Shown here piece by piece: positions 15,655 to 24,267 of a stretch of 64,000 nucleotides of DNA. Position 1 is the stretch's first letter; each line of letters starts with the position of its first letter. The DNA is from Desulfofarcimen acetoxidans DSM 771 (lineage in GTDB: Bacteria; Bacillota; Desulfotomaculia; Desulfotomaculales; Desulfofarciminaceae): the NCBI RefSeq assembly GCF_000024205.1, contig NC_013216.1:1550001-1614000 (forward strand), in the 5' to 3' direction. The notes beneath the pieces were generated by a model that saw nothing but the letters and a program-made list of their open reading frames with translations, was not told the DNA's origin and made no database searches. A program made the position numbers and the translations under genes.

Positions 15655-17475
15655 TTGCAGACATCCCAAATCATAATATTAACTGCCGCGGGGGCGACCA
15701 TGTTCGGCGTGATCGGTTTATTATCCCTTATAGCGCACTACTACACCCTGAATGGCATCAAATCCAAAACGGTCGGCGACGGCCAGCATGGTACAGCTCG
15801 CTGGGCTACCAAGAGGGAGATAAAAAAGACATATTCCGAGGTTGCATATGAGCCTGAAAAATGGCGCAAGGGAGAAAGCCTCCCGAAAGCGCAGGGTTTC
15901 ATTGTCGGCTGGAGGAAAGCCTCGCTATTTGACAATACTGCTCCCCACGGATATGCACTGGTGGACGATGACGATATCCACTGCCTGATGATCGGCGCGG
16001 CCGGCGTCGGCAAGACCGCCAACTTCCTTTATCCGAACCTGGAGTACGCCTGCGCATGCGGCATGAGTTTTGTCACCACCGACACCAAGGGCGATCTCTA
16101 CCGCAACTACGCGGGGATCGCCAAGGACAGCTACGGCTACGACGTGGCGGTCATCGACCTGAGAAATCCCACCCGTTCGGACGGAAACAATCTGCTCCAT
16201 CTGGTCAACAGGTACATGGACGCATATCTAAAGAATTCTCAGAACCTGGCATACAAGGCCAGAGCGGAGAAATATGCCAAGATCACTGCAAAGACCATTA
16301 TCTCCTCCGGCGGCTTCGACACGGCGATGGCAGGACAAAACGCTTTCTTCTACGATGCCGCCGAGGGTCTGCTGACCTCCGTGATTCTGCTCATCGCCGA
16401 ATACTGTGAGCCGAAGCAGCGGCACATCGTGTCAGTGTTCAAGCTCATACAGGATCTGCTGGCGCCCAGCGGCGTCAAGGGCAGGACTTTGTTTCAGCTG
16501 CTCCTCGCTCATCTGCCGGACGAGCACAAGACCAAGTGGTTTGCGGGGGCAGCGCTCAACTCAGCGGAGCAGGCCATGCAGAGCGTCCTCTCAACCGCGC
16601 TCTCCCGACTCAACGCTTTTCTGGATTCCGAGCTGGAGCAGATCCTGTGCTTTGACACAGCAATCGACGCTGAAAGGTTCTGCACCAAAAAAAACGCCAT
16701 CTTTCTCGTCATGCCGGAGGAAGATAACACAAAGTATTTCATTATCAGCCTGATCGTCCAGCAGCTCTACCGTGAAATATTGTCGGTAGCTGACGAGCAT
16801 GGCGGCAAGCTCCCCAACCGTGTGATGATGTTCCTCGACGAGATCGGGACCATACCCAAAATAGAGTCGGCCGAGATGATATTTTCCGCATCACGCTCCC
16901 GCCGTGTGTCCATCGTGGCTATCATCCAGAGCTTTGCGCAGTTGGAGAAAAGCTATGGCAGAGAAGGCTCCGCCATCATCATCGACAACTGCCAGGACAC
17001 GGTGTTCGGCGGCTTTGCTCCCAACAGCGAGTCGGCGCAGCTTTTATCGAAAGCCATGGGAACAAAGACCGTCATGAGTGGTTCGGTGAGCCGGAACAAA
17101 AATGATCCTTCGCAGAGCCTGCAGATGATCGAACGGCCGCTGATGACACCCGACGAACTCAAATCCATGCCCAAAGGCCGCTTTATCGTTACCAAGACCG
17201 GCGCCTATCCCATGCGTACCCGGCTTAAACTGTTCAAGGAATGGGGCATTACCTTTGGCAAGCCCTATGAGGTTGCTGAGCAATCGGCCAGACAGGTGGA
17301 GTATGCCGACAGGCGCCAGGTAGAGGAAGAAATAATCCGTCGCCATGCAGCCTGTGAGGATGTGCCGGAGGAAGCTGAAACAGAAGCGGCTGCGTCGGGC
17401 GGTCCGGTGCATACGCCAACGCAAGCGATAACCTTTGAAGAATTCATACAACCGAAGGGACCTGAAAGGAAGTGA
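15655..17475 (+). CDS. virD4: VirD4/TraG-type coupling ATPase
   Basis: A 606-residue protein. An N-terminal membrane segment (about residues 5-28) is followed by the conserved GTARWATKREIKK region, Walker A GAAGVGKT (residues 114-121) and Walker B VMMFLDEIGTIPKI. The conserved RRVSIVAIIQSFAQL and ITKT/VTKTGAYP-like segments are also present. It brings the relaxase-DNA complex to the type IV channel. The start is TTG 15655, with AAAGGAGGG 7 nt upstream. The C-terminus ends FIQPKGPERK and lies 4 nt before the next GTG. Confidence 0.9.
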   Translation: MQTSQIIILTAAGATMFGVIGLLSLIAHYYTLNGIKSKTVGDGQHGTARWATKREIKKTYSEVAYEPEKWRKGESLPKAQGFIVGWRKASLFDNTAPHGYALVDDDDIHCLMIGAAGVGKTANFLYPNLEYACACGMSFVTTDTKGDLYRNYAGIAKDSYGYDVAVIDLRNPTRSDGNNLLHLVNRYMDAYLKNSQNLAYKARAEKYAKITAKTIISSGGFDTAMAGQNAFFYDAAEGLLTSVILLIAEYCEPKQRHIVSVFKLIQDLLAPSGVKGRTLFQLLLAHLPDEHKTKWFAGAALNSAEQAMQSVLSTALSRLNAFLDSELEQILCFDTAIDAERFCTKKNAIFLVMPEEDNTKYFIISLIVQQLYREILSVADEHGGKLPNRVMMFLDEIGTIPKIESAEMIFSASRSRRVSIVAIIQSFAQLEKSYGREGSAIIIDNCQDTVFGGFAPNSESAQLLSKAMGTKTVMSGSVSRNKNDPSQSLQMIERPLMTPDELKSMPKGRFIVTKTGAYPMRTRLKLFKEWGITFGKPYEVAEQSARQVEYADRRQVEEEIIRRHAACEDVPEEAETEAAASGGPVHTPTQAITFEEFIQPKGPERK

Positions 17476-17479
17476 AGCC

Positions 17480-17749
17480 GTGGGTTATTTTACACCCGTT
17501 TATACCTCGGAGTTGCCGCACCGGGCGAGATCTGTCTATATGTACCTGCGCGACCATGCCGGTAAGGGCGGCAAATGCTTCCCTGCGATTGGTACCATTG
17601 CCAGAGAGCTGAATCTCTCTCGTAGCACAGTCAAGCGCGCCATAGTCGACCTTGAGCAAAGCGGCCATCTGCGCAAGGAGCAGCGGTGGCGTGAGAACGG
17701 CGGCAAGAGCAGCAATCTCTATTGCATTAAGCAGCTGGATTCCAGCTAA
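17480..17749 (+). CDS. Small helix-turn-helix protein
   Basis: An 89-residue protein beginning at GTG 17480, chosen because AAAGGAAG (17465-17472) lies 7 nt upstream; the longer frame to 17435 runs inside virD4. It contains a winged-helix-type HTH: IGTIARELNLSRSTVKRAI, then LEQSGHLRKEQRW. It is likely a transcription or replication-type DNA-binding protein at the end of the virD4 operon. Its target is unknown. Confidence 0.7.
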   Translation: MGYFTPVYTSELPHRARSVYMYLRDHAGKGGKCFPAIGTIARELNLSRSTVKRAIVDLEQSGHLRKEQRWRENGGKSSNLYCIKQLDSS

Positions 17750-17761
17750 TCGTATTAAAAT

Positions 17762-17786
17762 GACCTTCTCCGCCAAGGGGAAGGTC
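17762..17786 (+). terminator. Hairpin after the HTH gene
   Basis: GACCTTCTCC/GGGGAAGGTC (17762-17771 and 17777-17786), a 10-bp stem with a 5-nt loop but no T-run. It probably marks the 3' end of the virD4-HTH transcript. From here to 18055 (about 270 nt, strikingly AT-rich) I see no gene; composition changes abruptly, suggesting the edge of the cargo insertion. Confidence 0.5.
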
Positions 17787-18055
17787 TGTCCTTCAATGGA
17801 CCATGGAAGGGTTCATGGTGAACCGTCAAGGCGAACCTCTCACTCTAAGAATACTAAAATCAGAAAAAGAATAATTGTCTAATTATTTTATTTTGTCATA
17901 TGGTTGCTTTGCGATGTGGATTGCATAAAGACTCCAAAGTTATTGTAGAATTATCGAAAGAATGATGGTTTACAATTAATATACTTGATGGATAAAGTTT
18001 AAGTAAATAACAGTCCGAGGAGCCTCCCTTTCAGCAAAACAAAGTATTATATTCG

Positions 18056-18082
18056 GAAGCTGTAGGCTAAACCTACAGCTTC
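18056..18082. terminator. Hairpin at the 3' end of the MerR gene
   Basis: A perfect 11-bp stem GAAGCTGTAGG/CCTACAGCTTC (18056-18066 and 18072-18082) overlapping the last base of the MerR stop codon. The plus-strand side is followed by TAATTTTT, so it may stop transcription arriving from the left as well. Confidence 0.6.
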
Positions 18083-18828
18083 TAATTTTTATTAAAGGAG
18101 TTATAGAAAAAATTTGTTTCTACCTGAACACATAAATTATATAGGGCAGCGATTCCTCGAATTTGCAATCTGTTCATCTTGTCAAGATTTTGCATAATAT
18201 TGTTTGCGATTTCTTTGATTTTATTTTTATCATTATAATTAAACTCTTTTATTTCGTTCCTGACCTGGTCAATAAAATATTTGCGACGATTTGTAATTGC
18301 GGATAATTTTAAAGCATACACCGCTAATGCTTGTTGTACATGCTCAGGTGTAAAAATCCTATAATTGTTCTCTTCACTACGTTGTGCAGCTATAAGTCCG
18401 ATCTTGTCCCAATAGCGAATCGTTGTTGCAGGAATGCCTGTCTCTTGGCTGATGTCGCTAATAGACAATATGGTTTGCTTATAATTTTTCTGTAAACCTT
18501 CCTTATGATAAAGATGCTTAATAATTTTTTCGGATATAGCTTTATCTTGCCGTAAATCCGCTTGAGCTTTATTAAGAACCCAATATGCAGAATCTATTCT
18601 ATTGGCCATTACATACTTTAAAACCTCGGATATAATGGTCAAATTGAATCCGGGAAGCATGTCTCGAACACAAATAAAATAGGCAATATGTTCCACTGTG
18701 TAATTTCTATAACCTGACTCAGAGCGTAATACAGGAGGAACCAAACCCATTTCTTCATACTTTCTCAAAGTTGTAGTGCTTATACCTAACTTTCTAGCAA
18801 TATCAATTGGTCTTATAGACATAGACAT
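18082..18828 (-). CDS. Regulator with two MerR-type helix-turn-helix domains
   Basis: A 248-residue protein. The first HTH (RPIDIARKLGISTTTLRKYEEMG) lies at residues 5-27; the second (SISDISQETGIPATTIRYWDKIG) at about 121-143. Each is followed by a MerR-like wing with YRNYT or YRIFT. There is no C-terminal ligand domain of the usual type, so the tandem architecture is unusual. It is divergent from the MFS and UvrA-like genes and probably controls them in response to a drug. It has a well-formed promoter at 18858-18886. The gene is AT-rich relative to the ICE backbone. Confidence 0.8.
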   Translation of the reverse strand: MSMSIRPIDIARKLGISTTTLRKYEEMGLVPPVLRSESGYRNYTVEHIAYFICVRDMLPGFNLTIISEVLKYVMANRIDSAYWVLNKAQADLRQDKAISEKIIKHLYHKEGLQKNYKQTILSISDISQETGIPATTIRYWDKIGLIAAQRSEENNYRIFTPEHVQQALAVYALKLSAITNRRKYFIDQVRNEIKEFNYNDKNKIKEIANNIMQNLDKMNRLQIRGIAALYNLCVQVETNFFYNSFNKN

Positions 18829-18857
18829 TCTCTCACCTCTCTACATATATAGAAAAC

Positions 18858-18886
18858 ATTATACAATAGGTGTAAGGTTTATTCAA
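18858..18886 (-). promoter_or_regulatory. Promoter of the MerR gene
   Basis: On the minus strand, TTGAAT (18881-18886) and TATAAT (18858-18863) with exactly 17 nt between. On the plus strand, TTGAAG (18919-18924) and TATAAT (18947-18952) are 22 nt apart. A long spacer is typical of MerR-activated promoters and would drive the MFS gene. Confidence 0.65.
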
Positions 18887-18993
18887 ATATCATTCTATAA
18901 ATATTAAGGTTAAAGCCCTTGAAGTTTAGCAGTTGCATCAATGTTATATAATTAATATGCAGAATAAAAAATAATAAATAGCAAGAGGGTAAT

Positions 18994-20232
18994 ATGGATA
19001 ATAAGAATAATAATCAATTAAGCAACAAGGATTGGAAAAAAGGATTCCTTACTATTATAAGCGGGCAAACAATATCCATTATTGGTAGCAGTGCGGTGCA
19101 ATTCTCGTTAATTTGGTGGTTGGCCACTGAAACTTCTTCGCCGCTCATGATGTCATTCGCAGGCTTGTTTGCATTTTTGCCGCAACTCATATTGGGGCCA
19201 TTTGCAGGTGTTTGGGTTGACCGTCTGAAGAGAAAAACTATCATCATTTGCGCTGATTTGTTTATCGGTCTTGTTGCTGCATTTTTTGCAATTTCATTCA
19301 TTATATGGAACCCACCATTCTGGATGGCCTGTATGGTACTAGGTATTCGTGCGGTTGGAAGTGTTTTTCACACACCAGCAATTCAAGCTGTTGTGCCTAT
19401 GCTCGTTCCTAGGGAAGAACTTATCCGAGCAAACGGGTGGAACCAATTTATGCAATCGGGAGCATACATGCTCGGCCCTGTCGTGGGCGCCGCCATGTAT
19501 GCATCATTACCATTACCTATTATCCTGATTTCTGATCTTGTTGGCGCAATAGTTGCAAGTGTATCAACTGCCATAGTAAAAATCCCCGAAATCGAACATG
19601 AAAAGCAAATCCGCCCGAATTATTTAGGCGAAATCAAGGAAGGGTTTCAAGTATATGTGAGCGACAAAAGGCTTTTCAACGTTACAATTACTATGATGGT
19701 CAGCATGATCTTCTTTATGCCCCTAGCATCATTGTATCCTCTTATGATAAGTGATTATTTTAAGGCTACTGCTTGGCATGCTAGCATTAATCAAATTTCG
19801 TATGCTGTCGGTATGATGATTGGAGCTGCTATTATAAGTAGTATCGGAGTAATAAAAAACAAGCTAGGAATAGTACGCATTGGAATTGTTGCTTTAGGTG
19901 TAACATCGATTCTCAGCGGAATTCTACCGCATAACTTAACAGGATTTTGGTTTTTCACAGCAGTGTGTTTGGTTATGGGAGCTGTTGGGAATGCCTATAG
20001 CATTCCATATGCAGCTTATTTACAGGAAACCATACCAAAAGAGGCACATGGCCGGGCATTTTCGCTCATGGGCAGCTTAATGTCGGTAGCAATGCCTATC
20101 GGATTGTTGATCGCGGGGCCGACTGCTGAACGTTATGGTGTGCCTGTTTGGTTTGTTATTGCGGGAATAGCCATAATAATTATTACTGGTATAAGCATAG
20201 CTTTATCAGTTTCAATTAATGTCTCAACATAA
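18994..20232 (+). CDS. MFS drug-efflux transporter
   Basis: A 412-residue membrane protein with about 12 hydrophobic helices and the MFS loop-2 motif region (GPFAGVWVDRLKRKTI, residues 69-84). It resembles the MefA-like macrolide-efflux branch (MFS_3). It would expel a drug using the proton gradient. Its start ATG has AAGAGGG (18983-18989) upstream. It is followed 20 nt later by the UvrA-like ATPase, suggesting a two-protein resistance operon under the divergent MerR regulator. The substrate is unknown. Confidence 0.82.
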   Translation: MDNKNNNQLSNKDWKKGFLTIISGQTISIIGSSAVQFSLIWWLATETSSPLMMSFAGLFAFLPQLILGPFAGVWVDRLKRKTIIICADLFIGLVAAFFAISFIIWNPPFWMACMVLGIRAVGSVFHTPAIQAVVPMLVPREELIRANGWNQFMQSGAYMLGPVVGAAMYASLPLPIILISDLVGAIVASVSTAIVKIPEIEHEKQIRPNYLGEIKEGFQVYVSDKRLFNVTITMMVSMIFFMPLASLYPLMISDYFKATAWHASINQISYAVGMMIGAAIISSIGVIKNKLGIVRIGIVALGVTSILSGILPHNLTGFWFFTAVCLVMGAVGNAYSIPYAAYLQETIPKEAHGRAFSLMGSLMSVAMPIGLLIAGPTAERYGVPVWFVIAGIAIIIITGISIALSVSINVST

Positions 20233-20252
20233 GAAAGGAAGGAGGAATATGA

Positions 20253-22724
20253 ATGTCAAATATTATAGTAAGAGGTGCAAGAGAGGGAAATTTAAAAGAT
20301 ATCTCACTTGAGATACCCCGTGAAAAGCTAATTGTTTTTACTGGACTGTCAGGTTCAGGAAAAACAACTTTGGCGATTGATGTAATTTTTCAAGAATGCC
20401 AGAGACAGTATTTAGAAGCAATGGGGCTTCAGGGTATTAATAAGCCCAAAATTGATTTTATCCACAATGTGTCACCGGCAGTCATTATTACACAGAATGA
20501 ATCCAATAAGAACCCCCGGTCGACCGTCGGAACACTTACTGATATTTATACAGACCTGCGGATGGTCTATGAAAAGCTGGGAGTACGAGTCTGCCCCAAA
20601 TGCAATAAAGTAATTTCGGCTGCAGAATGCAAAGAGGAAGTTGAAAAAACGGATGAAGATTTTAAAGTTTTTATGTATTGCAGCCAATGCGGTTACAGGA
20701 TGGAAAAACTGACAAGAACTTACTTTTCGTGTAACACCAGGGAAGGGGCTTGCACAACCTGTGAGGGATTAGGAAAGGTTCTTGACATAAACAAAGAAAA
20801 TGTTGCTAACGAATCTTTGTCACTGGAAGACGGCGCGATTGACTTTTGGGAGCAGAAATATAAGGAATATCAAATTTCATCTTTATACAACGCTTTCCGG
20901 CATTATGGCATTCCTTTCAATGATAATACTCCGGTAGCGGATTTTAGCAATATTCAAAAAGCCATTCTTTATCAAGGGGTGGAGAGTGAGGAGGTTAAAA
21001 AAGCGTTTTCAGGAATACTCCCGCCAAAGACCGTTGCAGGAGGCAGATTCGAAGGTGTTTTTCCAACACTCTGGAGGCGGATGTCCGATAAGGGCGGCGA
21101 AGCTAAACAATTGAATGATTATTTTAATTATGACATTTGCCCGGATTGCAGGGGTGAAAGGCTGGGGGCATTAAGCCGCAGCGTTACGGTTGAAAGCACG
21201 CGTCTTCCGGAGTTGTCTTTGCTGTCCTTGGAAGAATTATATACGTGGATACAAAAGCTGGAAGATTCTTTAACGGATCAAAATTATAAGCTCGTTGAAC
21301 CCTATTTAATGGATTTAAAAACAAAAATTCAGAGAATCTTAAATGTCGGTCTGGGGTACCTTTCTCTTGACCGGCAAACTATTACCCTGTCTGGCGGAGA
21401 GTTGCAAAGGGTAAAACTCGCTGCAACTTTGGATTCAGATTTAACTGGTATTATCTATATTATGGATGAACCAACGATTGGTCTTCATCCGAAGGACACT
21501 GAAGGAATGATAACGATACTGAAAAAGCTGCGGGATTTAGGTAATACAGTTATCGTCATTGAGCATGATCCTGATATCATGCAGGCTGCAGATTATATCG
21601 TGGATATCGGCCCTGGTTCGGGAAAGCACGGCGGTGAAATTATTGGAACAGGAACTTTGGATGAACTTAAAGAACAAGAAGCCTCTGTAACAGGGACATA
21701 TTTAAGAAAAGAAAAGCAGGATCGGAAAGAGTTCAGAAAAGGAACCGGTAATGCAATCAAAGTAGAAAATGCTAATTTATATAACCTGAAAAACATTGGC
21801 GTAAGCTTCCCGATTGGATGTCTAAATACCGTCACAGGTGTTTCAGGGTCAGGAAAATCGACATTGGTATTTGAAGTGCTCGCGGAAGCAAGGAATAAAA
21901 AGCAGACTTCCCGAAACGTTATATCCGGAATGGAGCAATTTGATCAGATTGTTACTATAGAGCAGTCTGCGATAACTAAAATGAAACGTTCCAATATTGC
22001 CACCTATTCCGAGGTATATACAGAGGTTAGGAAAATCTTTGGCAGTTTAAAAGAAGCCAAGGACAGAGGGTTATCTGCTAAACATTTTTCCTTTAATACA
22101 CCGGGAGGCCGCTGTGAAAATTGTGAGGGGCTGGGATATGTCACCAGTAACATGCTGTTCTTCAAAGACATTGAGGTAACATGCCCGGTCTGCGGTGGAA
22201 AGCAGTTTAGCGATGACGTCTTATCTGTAAAGTACAAGGATTGCTCCATAAAGGACATTCTGCAAATGTCTGTTGAAGAGGCTTTCTCCATGTTCCACAA
22301 CCATCCCAAAATTGAACGGATACTGAAACTGCTTGAGGATGTGGGACTAGGCTATTTAGAACTCGGTCAGTCTTTGACAACCCTGTCTGGTGGCGAAGGA
22401 CAGCGTTTAAAATTAGCAAAGGAACTGATTAACAATAACGGTAAGCACAGTCTGTATTTGATGGACGAGCCAACAACCGGACTGCACCCAATAGATGTTG
22501 AGAATTTTCTTACCCTTTTAAACCGTATGGTTGATTCAGGAAATACGGTAATTGTTGTAGAGCATAATCAGCAAGTAATCAAAGCCTCTGACTGGATTAC
22601 AGACCTTGGTCCGGAGGGAGGCATAAATGGTGGTAAATTAGTATTTGCGGGAACGCCATCAGAAATGTTAATAAATGGAGAAACAATCACTGCAGAATTT
22701 TTGCGGAAATCATATAGCACTTAA
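20253..22724 (+). CDS. Short UvrA-like ABC ATPase (drug-resistance type)
   Basis: An 823-residue protein with two ABC modules: Walker A GLSGSGKTTL (about residue 31) and GVSGSGKSTL (about 530), LSGGE signatures in each half, and zinc-binding CPKC...CSQCG and CENC...CPVC pairs. It is shorter than canonical UvrA (about 940 residues). Relatives of this size act in drug resistance (for example DrrC, daunorubicin), probably by removing drug from DNA. Pairing with an efflux pump supports that role rather than general excision repair. The SD is AGGAGG (20239-20244). Confidence 0.82.
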   Translation: MSNIIVRGAREGNLKDISLEIPREKLIVFTGLSGSGKTTLAIDVIFQECQRQYLEAMGLQGINKPKIDFIHNVSPAVIITQNESNKNPRSTVGTLTDIYTDLRMVYEKLGVRVCPKCNKVISAAECKEEVEKTDEDFKVFMYCSQCGYRMEKLTRTYFSCNTREGACTTCEGLGKVLDINKENVANESLSLEDGAIDFWEQKYKEYQISSLYNAFRHYGIPFNDNTPVADFSNIQKAILYQGVESEEVKKAFSGILPPKTVAGGRFEGVFPTLWRRMSDKGGEAKQLNDYFNYDICPDCRGERLGALSRSVTVESTRLPELSLLSLEELYTWIQKLEDSLTDQNYKLVEPYLMDLKTKIQRILNVGLGYLSLDRQTITLSGGELQRVKLAATLDSDLTGIIYIMDEPTIGLHPKDTEGMITILKKLRDLGNTVIVIEHDPDIMQAADYIVDIGPGSGKHGGEIIGTGTLDELKEQEASVTGTYLRKEKQDRKEFRKGTGNAIKVENANLYNLKNIGVSFPIGCLNTVTGVSGSGKSTLVFEVLAEARNKKQTSRNVISGMEQFDQIVTIEQSAITKMKRSNIATYSEVYTEVRKIFGSLKEAKDRGLSAKHFSFNTPGGRCENCEGLGYVTSNMLFFKDIEVTCPVCGGKQFSDDVLSVKYKDCSIKDILQMSVEEAFSMFHNHPKIERILKLLEDVGLGYLELGQSLTTLSGGEGQRLKLAKELINNNGKHSLYLMDEPTTGLHPIDVENFLTLLNRMVDSGNTVIVVEHNQQVIKASDWITDLGPEGGINGGKLVFAGTPSEMLINGETITAEFLRKSYST

Positions 22725-22819
22725 TAAAGACCGGCGGTAAATAAGAAAAAATAAATCGGGCAATTTTGATTGAAGGAAAACCACATTCTCAAGTATGTAT
22801 TTAAAAACTCAATAGGATA

Positions 22820-22950
22820 TTAGTAAGGGCAAACCTATTTAAAAATAGGGACGCAAAGCCTAGGGTCTAAGGTGCTGAATAAGCGCTATGATAGCCTGGT
22901 TGCCGCAGTAGCTGTGTCAAAACCTGCCCATTTTTTGCGGCAGGTTTTTT
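22820..22950 (+). ncRNA. c-di-GMP-I (GEMM-I) riboswitch with terminator
   Basis: The conserved GEMM-I blocks appear in order: GGGCAAACC, GGGACGCAAAGCC, GGGTCTAA, GATAGC and GGTTGCC (about 22827-22906). A terminator AACCTGCC/GGCAGGTT (22921-22928 and 22939-22946) with a T-run follows. TGCCGCA at the 3' edge of the aptamer (22901-22907) is exactly complementary to TGCGGCA in the terminator (22936-22942). The aptamer and an antiterminator are therefore mutually exclusive, and ligand binding should favour termination. No plus-strand gene lies directly downstream: it faces the 3' end of the XRE gene. Confidence 0.88.
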
Positions 22951-22992
22951 CATTTGATTAATATAATTCGTGAAGGGGATGGTTGATTTTAG

Positions 22993-23322
22993 TTATTGTT
23001 TGTTGTCTACCAATGCTTGAATTGTTGCAGTTGCAATCTTTAGCTCCCGCTCATTGCAAAGATATAATAATCGCACAAGATGTTCAACCTCGGTATCAAT
23101 ATTTTGATTTTCGGGATAAAAGATTGTATCCGCTGGTATGCCTAGCTCCCTGATAAGCCGGAACAAGACGTCGTAGCTCGGTTTCTTGCTCTCGTTCTCA
23201 ATGGACATTAGATAGCGAGGTGTTATGTTTATGATTTCAGCTAACTGCTCTCGTGTAAGGCCTTTGGTTTTTCGGGCAGTTTTAAGGATACTGCCGAGTC
23301 TATCAGAATTATTTAGTTCCAT
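22993..23322 (-). CDS. XRE-family regulator of the ICE
   Basis: A 109-residue protein with an N-terminal HTH_XRE domain (LGSILKTARKTKGLTREQLAEI, shown in part; PRYLMSIENESKKPS) and a C-terminal helical segment. It resembles the regulator that clostridial ICEs encode opposite a sigma-like gene and next to the recombinases. It probably represses excision and transfer genes. A GGAGGTGAAC stretch (complement of 23326-23335) gives the SD. Inverted repeats upstream (23393-23425) could be its operator. Confidence 0.75.
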   Translation of the reverse strand: MELNNSDRLGSILKTARKTKGLTREQLAEIINITPRYLMSIENESKKPSYDVLFRLIRELGIPADTIFYPENQNIDTEVEHLVRLLYLCNERELKIATATIQALVDNKQ

Positions 23323-23880
23323 TAGTTCACCTCCGATAACAGTTTATAGTTCCTGTTTAGAAGGTGAAACGATATAAAGGAACGCATAAATAGGAATTAT
23401 TGGAGCGTATCAATGCAATAATTCCCTATTAAAAAAGTTTACATAGAAGTATGAGGCAAAACCCGCCCAACAAAAAAAACTTGAGTTTGGCGGGGCATTC
23501 TTCATGCTAAAATATTCTTTCCCTCCAGACTCGCAAGTTTGGAGGGTATTTTAATGCTTATTCAGGACGCAACAAAAATTCAGAGGCTGCTTTTGAATAG
23601 CAGCCGGGCGTAATAAAGCTGACATCATTTTATATAACGCATTTAGTGGTAAACGGTTAAAAAAATCCTATTCTGTTTAAGGGTAAAGTGCGGCCAGCAA
23701 GTAGAACTGTCAGGACTTGGAAATAGGATATATAAATTCCATAAATTAGTAAAAGCTCAATTGGGTTGCATCCAAGCGAGCTTTTTTTGTCGCATAAAGG
23801 AGAATTGCGTCGGCTGTCGTTCTCCCCCGCTTGTTCTTCATTTCCGATTTCAAAAAATCATGAAATGGAGGACAAGCCAT
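23323..23880 (+). promoter_or_regulatory. Regulatory region with several hairpins between XRE and sigma-like genes
   Basis: No gene is seen in these 560 nt. Structure seen: GGAATTATTG/CAATAATTCC (23393-23402/23416-23425); CCCGCC...GGCGGG (about 23470-23496); CCCTCCA...TGGAGGG (about 23521-23548) followed by TATTTT; GGCTGCT/AGCAGCC (about 23584-23605); ATCCTATT/AATAGGAT (about 23668/23722). The terminator at 23751-23788 follows. The arrangement suggests an operator plus a structured leader or small RNA that controls the sigma-like gene. Confidence 0.5.
23751..23788 (+). terminator. Intrinsic terminator in the leader of the sigma-like gene
   Basis: AAAAGCTC...GAGCTTTTTTT (23751-23758 and 23778-23788) with an inner TTGG/CCAA stem and a long T-run. 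It would end a leader RNA about 90 nt before the sigma-like gene start, consistent with attenuation. Confidence 0.7.
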
Positions 23881-23949
23881 ATGGCTGACAATAACAAGAA
23901 ATACACCCTGTTGGTTAGGGGCATGCGCGTTTCTGTCACCAAGTGCTAG
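23881..23949 (+). pseudogene. 5' fragment of a sigma-like ICE regulator
   Basis: ATG 23881 has a TGGAGG SD upstream. The fragment reads MADNNKKYTLLVRGMRVSVT and then runs into a stop within foreign sequence (TAG 23947-23949). The rest of the protein (EEVYKAYYRCRDREKYL onward) is found at 26310-26660. Intact ICE relatives read ...RVEVTEEVYKAYY, so the gene is split at 23940/26310. Confidence 0.75.
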
Positions 23950-24267
23950 GGTAATATGTCAAGAGGGAATTTAAAAACATATTTTTCCTTGTTTTTGGGT
24001 ATAAAAAATTAACCACCACAGAAACACCCAAAAATTCCTGTTGCGGCTATAAAATTATTCCCTGATATTAAGGCATAATCTTAAAATATGGTTATTGTTT
24101 GCACCAATAAAGCTCAGGGAAAAACATATATTGGTGCACAAATAATATTTCAGTGCATCACCACTCTTTTACCTGTGGATAACTATGATAATTAATATTC
24201 CTAGCCAGTTGGCAGCAGACAACCGCAGGAATATTAATCAGCACCGTTACCGCAGTTATTTAAACAG

